A DNA stretch of 12,424 nucleotides from a bacterium (GTDB taxonomy: Bacteria; Bacillota; Clostridia; Oscillospirales; Acutalibacteraceae), in contig JAHLBL010000029.1 of the NCBI GenBank assembly GCA_020625635.1, positions 1-12,424 of the forward strand, in the 5' to 3' direction. The first letter of the stretch is position 1, and every line of letters starts with the position of its first letter. Positions 7,698-12,424 of the stretch are shown here, piece after piece. The notes under the pieces are model-generated. The model saw nothing but the letters and a program-made list of their open reading frames with translations, did no database searches and was not told where the DNA came from. The translations under genes and the position numbers were made by a program.

Positions 7698-7982
7698 ATG
7701 AAAATCAATCCGTTACTCGACAGAGTTGTGCTCAAGGTTGAGGAAGCCGAGGAGAAAACCGTAGGCGGTCTCATTCTCACATCATCTGCTCAGGAAAAGC
7801 CCCAGTTCGCTACAGTCGTAGCTGTCGGTCCCGGCGGCGTTGTTGACGGCGAAAAGGTTGAGATGTATCTCAAGGTCGGCGACAAGGTAATCGCCTCAAA
7901 GTACGCGGGCACAGAGGTCAAGATCGACGGCGAGGAGTTCACCATCGTTCGTCAGTCCGATGTTCTCGCCACAGTAGAGTAA
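7698..7982 (+). CDS. groES: Co-chaperonin GroES
   Basis: Ten-kilodalton lid of the GroEL chaperonin (94 residues), which caps the folding chamber in the cytoplasm. The sequence starts MKINPLLDRVVLKVEEAEE; the mobile loop that contacts GroEL follows (KTVGGLILTSSAQEKPQ, about residues 20-36), then VVAVGPGG and KVGDKVIASKYAGTEVKIDGEEFTIV. The start at 7698 is fixed by AAGGAGGA (7683-7690) 7 nt upstream and by the conserved N-terminus; an in-frame ATG at 7653 lies within the CIRCE element and is not used. groEL follows after 33 bp with its own ribosome site. Heat-shock control by HrcA, and probably CtsR, is indicated by the upstream operators. Confidence 0.98.
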   Translation: MKINPLLDRVVLKVEEAEEKTVGGLILTSSAQEKPQFATVVAVGPGGVVDGEKVEMYLKVGDKVIASKYAGTEVKIDGEEFTIVRQSDVLATVE

Positions 7983-8009
7983 TTTTTGATTTATCAGATT
8001 TGGAGGTAA

Positions 8010-9641
<1,632 letters not shown>

Positions 9642-9669
9642 AAGCTAAATTCGCTTACGCGAGCTGAAT

Positions 9670-9682
9670 GTTGCTTTGCAAC
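9670..9682 (+). other. Small hairpin in the groEL downstream region
   Basis: GTTGC-TTT-GCAAC, a 5-bp stem, lies between the groEL stop and the main terminator, preceded by TCGC-TTAC-GCGA (9652-9663 area). The 63-bp stretch 9642-9704 contains no gene. The clustered short palindromes could be a remnant of a dispersed repeat, but copies elsewhere cannot be checked here. Confidence 0.3.
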
Positions 9683-9704
9683 GTGTATATATTTATTGAC
9701 AAAT

Positions 9705-9751
9705 AAAGGTCGGAAAGACTTCCGTTATCGGATATGTCTTCCCGACCTTTT
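9705..9751. terminator. Bidirectional terminator between groEL and spmB
   Basis: Stem AAAGGTCGG-A-AAGAC (9705-9719) pairs with GTCTT-C-CCGACCTTT (9736-9750): 14 pairs and one A-C mismatch. The apical part has an inner TCCG/CGGA stem (9721-9724 with 9729-9732). TTTT ends the right side on the plus strand; on the minus strand the stem is followed by ATTT after its TTT. It serves groEL on the plus strand and spmB on the minus strand. Confidence 0.85.
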
Positions 9752-10259
9752 AATTCAAAAGAAATCTTACCGTCAGCACAGCCATTACCGCTGCGGTGAA
9801 ATCCGCCGAAAGCGCCGCAATCAGCGTGTGACGGATTTTCCTGACGTTTATACTGCCGTAGTACACGGCGATCGCGTAAAATGTCGTCTCGGTCGAGCCC
9901 GCGAGCACGGACGCAACCTCTCCCGCAAAGCTGTCAGGTCCGCAGTCGCTGTAGATTCCCGTCAGCAGCGCGGTAGCTCCTCCGCCCGATACAGGTCGCA
10001 GCAGTACCATCGGAACAATCTCGGACGGAAAACCGAGCTGTTCGGCAACGGGTGTTATCCATCCGCAGAGCATTCCAATCGCTCCGCTCGCTTTCAGCAT
10101 ATTCACGGCGACAATCAGCCCGACCATTGTAGGCGCTATACTCAGCAGCGTATTGATTCCTTCCTTCGCGCCCGTGGAGAACGCCTCGAAAATCGGGACG
10201 CGCTTTACCAGTCCGAAAATTACCGCCGCCGCGATGAAAACAGGCATAAATAAATCCAT
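9750..10259 (-). CDS. spmB: Spore maturation protein SpmB
   Basis: Multi-pass membrane protein of 169 residues with a nucleoside-recognition/Gate domain. In Bacillus subtilis SpmA and SpmB are needed for proper spore core dehydration. Hydrophobic segments are visible at about residues 1-18, 35-55, 85-105, 120-140 and 145-168; conserved features include LLSIAPTMVGLIVAVNMLKASGA, read as LLSIAPTMVGL then IVAVNML, plus LRPVSGGGA, GPDSFAG and GSTETTFY. The last of these is highly characteristic of SpmB. The start at 10259 is preceded by AGAGG (complement of 10267-10271), 7 nt away and inside the last codons of spmA. The gene follows spmA by 3 bp, so the two are coupled. The stop codon is embedded in the terminator shared with groEL. 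Confidence 0.95.
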   Translation of the reverse strand: MDLFMPVFIAAAVIFGLVKRVPIFEAFSTGAKEGINTLLSIAPTMVGLIVAVNMLKASGAIGMLCGWITPVAEQLGFPSEIVPMVLLRPVSGGGATALLTGIYSDCGPDSFAGEVASVLAGSTETTFYAIAVYYGSINVRKIRHTLIAALSADFTAAVMAVLTVRFLLN

Positions 10260-10262
10260 ACC

Positions 10263-10832
10263 TTAACCTCTTAAAACCTTAGCAAGCACCAGCCCGACAG
10301 TGAGCGCCGCCGCGGAGCTTATCCAGACGCACGGCAGAATTGAGAAAGGCTCGGTGCTTCCGTACTCTCCGCGCAGTGTCGCGACCATAGTTGGCATGAT
10401 CTGGATTGAAGCGGTGTTCATCACGACAAAGGTTATCATATCGTCGGTCGCACTTTTGCTGTGACCGCCCAGCTCGTTGAGCTCCGCCATTGCGCGCAGC
10501 CCGAACGGCGTCGCGGCGTTTCCGAGACCGAGCAGGTTGGCGCTTACGTTCATACTTATGCTGTCGAGAGCCTCGCTGTCCCTCGGGATTTTTCTGAACA
10601 GCAGTCTGAGAGCGGGGGAGAGCGCTCTTCCGAGAAGCCGCGTCATCCCTCCGCGGCGCGCGATTTCCATTATGCCCGACCACAGAAGCAGCATTCCCGC
10701 CATCGTAATCAGAAGCTGTACGCTCTCCTGTGCTCCGTTTATCACTCCGTTGCCGAGAGCTTCTCCGTTGCCGCTGATTATTCCGCAAATCACGGAAACG
10801 AGAATTATTCCCGCAAAAATATAGTTCATCAT
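10263..10832 (-). CDS. spmA: Spore maturation protein SpmA
   Basis: Membrane partner of SpmB, 189 residues with the start at 10832. It begins with a membrane helix (NYIFAGIILVSVICGIISG), has a Gate-type core (LLITMAGMLLLWSGIMEIA), and the strongly conserved SANLLGLGNAATPFGLRAM and FVVMNTASIQIMPT motifs, all typical of SpmA. The reading frame stays open to 11072 across the abrB-like gene, but the family start and a ribosome site AAGGA (complement of 10841-10845, 8 nt before the ATG) place it at 10832; the adjacent ATG at 10829 is an alternative. In B. subtilis spmA-spmB lie downstream of dacB under sporulation sigma-E; here dacB is absent and the pair is divergent from a regulator. No clear sigma-E or sigma-A promoter was found upstream. 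Confidence 0.94.
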   Translation of the reverse strand: MMNYIFAGIILVSVICGIISGNGEALGNGVINGAQESVQLLITMAGMLLLWSGIMEIARRGGMTRLLGRALSPALRLLFRKIPRDSEALDSISMNVSANLLGLGNAATPFGLRAMAELNELGGHSKSATDDMITFVVMNTASIQIMPTMVATLRGEYGSTEPFSILPCVWISSAAALTVGLVLAKVLRG

Positions 10833-10875
10833 TATTATCATCCTTGTGATAAAAATTGACATAAAATGTTGACGC

Positions 10876-10904
10876 TTGACAAATTTGCCAATGATTGGTA
10901 GAAT
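10876..10904 (+). promoter_or_regulatory. Sigma-A promoter of the AbrB-like gene
   Basis: -35 TTGACA (10876-10881) and -10 TAGAAT (10899-10904) with the ideal 17-bp spacer. Two further TTGAC copies occur just upstream (10856 and 10869). The leader would be only about 15 nt, with ribosome site AAGGGTG at 10912-10918. Confidence 0.8.
10888..10898. promoter_or_regulatory. Palindrome in the spacer of the abrB-like promoter (candidate operator)
   Basis: CCAAT-G-ATTGG is a perfect dyad lying between the -35 and -10 boxes and touching the -10. A protein bound here would block RNA polymerase. Self-repression by the encoded AbrB-like protein is the simplest guess, but no binding evidence exists. Confidence 0.4.
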
Positions 10905-10925
10905 GCTGTCGAAGGGTGTGAGTTT

Positions 10926-11165
10926 ATGCATTATACTTGTTATAAAAAAATAGACGATGTTGGCAGAGTAGTTGTACCCAAGGAGTTGCGCGAGGCGCTC
11001 GATATAAGGCTGAACGAAACCGTAAAATTTGATATCGAGGACGATAAAATCGTTATCTCGAAAGCTGACCAAACCTGTATCTTCTGCGGACGAACAGACA
11101 GCCTTAAAAGCTATAGGGGGAAAACTGTTTGCTCAGAATGTATAAAAAATCTAAATAATACTTGA
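10926..11165 (+). CDS. AbrB/SpoVT-family transcriptional regulator with zinc-finger-like tail
   Basis: Small DNA-binding protein of 79 residues. The N-terminal AbrB (swapped-hairpin) domain spans about residues 3-47, with the signature GRVVVPKELREALDI (13-27) and a following beta segment (VKFDIEDDKIVIS). The C-terminal part has two CxxC pairs, Cys51/Cys54 and Cys69/Cys72 (CIFC...CSEC), likely a zinc-binding knuckle. This architecture is common in clostridial AbrB paralogues, which act as transition-state or sporulation regulators, though the target here is unknown. The start at 10926 is supported by AAGGGTG 7 nt upstream and a consensus promoter. It is divergent from the spmA-spmB sporulation pair with only 93 bp between start codons, so it could control that pair as well as itself. 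Confidence 0.92.
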   Translation: MHYTCYKKIDDVGRVVVPKELREALDIRLNETVKFDIEDDKIVISKADQTCIFCGRTDSLKSYRGKTVCSECIKNLNNT

Positions 11166-11190
11166 CAAATTCTGTTAAATAATACATTAT
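11162..11190 (+). promoter_or_regulatory. Probable promoter of the dCMP deaminase gene
   Basis: -35 TTGACA (11162-11167) overlaps the abrB-like stop codon; CATTAT (11185-11190) at a 17-bp spacer is the best -10, with TACATT (11183-11188) as an alternative. The -35 is perfect and the -10 moderate. No terminator separates the two genes, so co-transcription from the abrB-like promoter is also possible. Confidence 0.5.
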
Positions 11191-11210
11191 ATAAGGTAGG
11201 AGTTGATTTT

Positions 11211-11699
11211 ATGAAACGAATTGATAAAGAAAACTACTATCTTGATATCGCGGAGACCGTCGCTGAGCGCGGAACTTGTCTGCGCCGCAACTACGGAGCT
11301 ATAATCGTCAATAACGACCAGATTGTGTCCACGGGCTATGTGGGCGCTCCGCGAGGCAGGCGAAACTGCAACGACCTCGGCGTATGCGTGCGCGAGCAGA
11401 TGAACGTGCAGCGCGGTACGCGCTACGAGTTATGCCGCAGTGTTCACGCTGAGGCTAACGCCATCATACACGCTCCCCGTGAGCAGATGATAGGCGCGAC
11501 GATGTATCTTGTCGGCAAGGAATACGGTACGGGCGAATATGTTGAGAACGCTAACTCCTGCGCTATGTGCAAGCGTCTTATCATAAACGCGGGAATCCAG
11601 CGCGTCGTAATCCGTAACTCCAAGGATAGCTTTACCGCTATTTACGTTGAGGACTGGATCGTTGACGACGATTCGCTTCAGGGTAAAGAGGGCTATTGA
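11211..11699 (+). CDS. dCMP/cytidine deaminase-family zinc protein
   Basis: Zinc-dependent deaminase of 162 residues, most like the ComEB/dCMP deaminase group that converts dCMP to dUMP for thymidylate synthesis. Visible features: RGTCLRRNYGAIIVNND near 20-36, STGYVGAPRGRRNC, the catalytic HAE at 79-81 (His79 zinc ligand, Glu81 proton shuttle), and Cys117/Cys120 as the remaining zinc ligands within NSCAMCKRLIINAGI. Residue 116 is Ser where the family normally has Pro (PCxxC); all ligands are intact, so it is probably active. The start at 11211 has AGGAG (11198-11202) 8 nt upstream. It has its own probable promoter and is followed by a terminator-like hairpin. Substrate specificity (dCMP versus another cytosine or guanine nucleotide) is inferred from similarity only. 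Confidence 0.9.
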   Translation: MKRIDKENYYLDIAETVAERGTCLRRNYGAIIVNNDQIVSTGYVGAPRGRRNCNDLGVCVREQMNVQRGTRYELCRSVHAEANAIIHAPREQMIGATMYLVGKEYGTGEYVENANSCAMCKRLIINAGIQRVVIRNSKDSFTAIYVEDWIVDDDSLQGKEGY

Positions 11700-11715
11700 T
11701 TCTATTCTATCTAAA

Positions 11716-11721
11716 AAGGAG
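11716..11721 (+). promoter_or_regulatory. Shine-Dalgarno sequence separated from its start codon by a hairpin
   Basis: AAGGAG lies 24 nt before the phosphopantetheinyl transferase ATG (11746), too far for normal use. The intervening 11722-11739 folds into a hairpin; if folded, the effective gap becomes 6 nt. No other ribosome site is visible nearer the ATG. Confidence 0.45.
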
Positions 11722-11742
11722 AGGGCGGTTTTCCGCCCTTTT
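11722..11742 (+). terminator. Hairpin plus T-run after the dCMP deaminase gene
   Basis: AGGGCGG (11722-11728), TTTT loop, CCGCCCT (11733-11739), then TTTGTT: a 7-bp GC-rich stem with a short U-run, consistent with an intrinsic terminator or attenuator. It ends 3-4 nt before the next gene's start codon, so it may also shape translation of that gene. Confidence 0.7.
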
Positions 11743-11745
11743 GTT

Positions 11746-12348
11746 ATGGTTAAGCTATATATAACTAAAACGGATATTAATTCCTTAAAAGAAATAAACT
11801 CACTTTCAGATTACCGCCGCGAGAAGGCTGAGCGAATCGTTCACGAAAAGGACAGGGCTCAGTCCGTAACGGCGGGACTTCTGCTTGAAAAATTCTTTAA
11901 AGGAAATAAAATAAAAACTGGTGAATACGGTAAGCCGTATATTGAGGGCGGTCCCGAGTTTAACCTCGCCCACAGCGGAGAATATGTCATTCTTGCGATA
12001 GGTGACAGCGCCGTCGGCTGTGATATCGAACGAATGAAGAAAATCGATTACCTGCGCGTCGGCAGAGTCGTCCTCACCGAAAATGAACTCACTGCGATCG
12101 AAAACGCTGACGACGCCCGTTCGCTCTTCTACGAGTTCTGGACAAAAAAGGAATCGTTTATCAAGCTTACGGGCGAGGGCTTCCACTGTCCGCTTAAAAA
12201 TCTTGATTTCAGTGCACGTCAAAGTGAGCTTATCCACGACGGCGCGCCGTGCTTCTTTAAAGAGTATATGCTTGAAGATTATAAAATTATGCTCTGCACC
12301 CGTGAAAAAACGGACTGCGGATTGGAATATGTTGATGTATTCTTTTGA
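11746..12348 (+). CDS. 4'-phosphopantetheinyl transferase, Sfp/AcpT superfamily
   Basis: Enzyme of 200 residues that transfers the phosphopantetheine arm of CoA onto a serine of acyl, peptidyl or aryl carrier proteins. Conserved motifs: FNLAHSGEY (72-80), the Mg-binding GCDIE (91-95, Asp93 and Glu95) and FWTKKESFIKLTGEG (131-145, with Glu136 as the third Mg ligand). Length is between small AcpS (about 120) and Sfp (about 224), as in many clostridial Sfp-type proteins. The start at 11746 (MVKLYITKTD) fits the family N-terminus; the frame is open to an ATG at 11647, but that start would overlap the deaminase gene and the hairpin. No carrier protein, NRPS or PKS gene is in the window. Transcription must come from readthrough of the upstream hairpin or a promoter not recognised. 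Confidence 0.92.
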   Translation: MVKLYITKTDINSLKEINSLSDYRREKAERIVHEKDRAQSVTAGLLLEKFFKGNKIKTGEYGKPYIEGGPEFNLAHSGEYVILAIGDSAVGCDIERMKKIDYLRVGRVVLTENELTAIENADDARSLFYEFWTKKESFIKLTGEGFHCPLKNLDFSARQSELIHDGAPCFFKEYMLEDYKIMLCTREKTDCGLEYVDVFF

Positions 12349-12362
12349 CTAATATTTCCACG

Positions 12363-12384
12363 AAAAAAAACAGCCCCGAAGGGC
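12363..12384 (-). terminator. Probable terminator of a minus-strand gene beyond the right edge
   Basis: Read on the minus strand: GCCC-TTCG-GGGC (12384-12373), then TG and eight T residues (12370-12363). The stem is only 4 bp but all G-C with a stable UUCG tetraloop. No coding sequence is seen in 12385-12424, which is AT-rich. On the plus strand no T-run follows, so it would not stop the transferase transcript. Confidence 0.5.
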
Positions 12385-12424
12385 AATATCATTAAGATAA
12401 GCCAAAGGGTGCAAATCAAAAAAA

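Noticed and set aside
9696..9701. TTGACA after groEL as a plus-strand promoter
   Set aside because: No -10 box is found at suitable spacing and no plus-strand gene follows; the next genes are on the minus strand.
10833..11072. N-terminal extension of spmA by 80 residues through the abrB-like gene
   Set aside because: The added residues match no SpmA, overlap a well-supported gene on the other strand, and a proper ribosome site and family N-terminus exist at 10832.
11662..11689. TTGACG/TAAAGA as a promoter for the phosphopantetheinyl transferase
   Set aside because: The -10 matches only three of six positions, the pair lies in deaminase coding sequence, and the hairpin would still block its transcript.
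11647..11745. Longer phosphopantetheinyl transferase starting at 11647
   Set aside because: It overlaps the deaminase gene by over 50 bp, would translate the hairpin, and lacks a ribosome site; the conserved family N-terminus begins at 11746.

Overview
The window reads as a chromosomal segment of a spore-forming, anaerobic member of the Clostridia, most like the Oscillospiraceae/Ruminococcus group. The reasons are spmA/spmB, an AbrB-type regulator with a zinc-finger tail, a ferredoxin-dependent 2-oxoacid oxidoreductase, strong AGGAGG-type ribosome sites, TTGACA/TATAAT promoters and Firmicutes heat-shock operators. This placement is an inference from gene content; no 16S or marker search was possible. 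No tRNA, rRNA, CRISPR array, insertion sequence or phage gene was seen.

Layout. 1-2283: 3' part of dnaE (DNA polymerase III alpha), cut by the left edge. 2321-3286: a lipoprotein substrate-binding protein of the TrpX type, without its permease or ATPase. 3321-7536: an operon with its own sigma-A promoter and a strong terminator, encoding IorA, IorB, an arylacetate (phenylacetate)-CoA ligase and a tandem ACT-domain protein. 7578-9641: groES-groEL behind a promoter carrying both a CtsR box and a CIRCE element. 9705-9751: a bidirectional terminator shared with the convergent spmA-spmB pair on the minus strand (9750-10832). 10876-11165: a small AbrB-family regulator divergent from spmA, with a palindrome inside its promoter. 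11211-11699: dCMP deaminase-family protein. 11746-12348: Sfp-type phosphopantetheinyl transferase, whose start lies just behind a terminator-like hairpin. 12363-12384: a probable terminator for a minus-strand gene beyond the right edge.

How the genes may work together. iorA-iorB-paaK-ACT forms a complete route between aryl-2-oxoacids (phenylpyruvate, indolepyruvate, hydroxyphenylpyruvate), arylacetyl-CoA and free arylacetate. It could run oxidatively, making reduced ferredoxin and ATP from aromatic amino acids, or reductively, building aromatic amino acids from scavenged arylacetates. The ACT protein is a plausible amino-acid sensor for it, and the upstream TrpX-like lipoprotein may supply the ligand. 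The rest is housekeeping (replication, chaperonin, pyrimidine metabolism, carrier-protein activation) plus sporulation.

Nothing looks like a wholly new system. The most informative signals are regulatory: dual CtsR/HrcA control of groESL, the dyad in the abrB-like promoter, and the hairpin between the Shine-Dalgarno sequence and start codon of the phosphopantetheinyl transferase gene.
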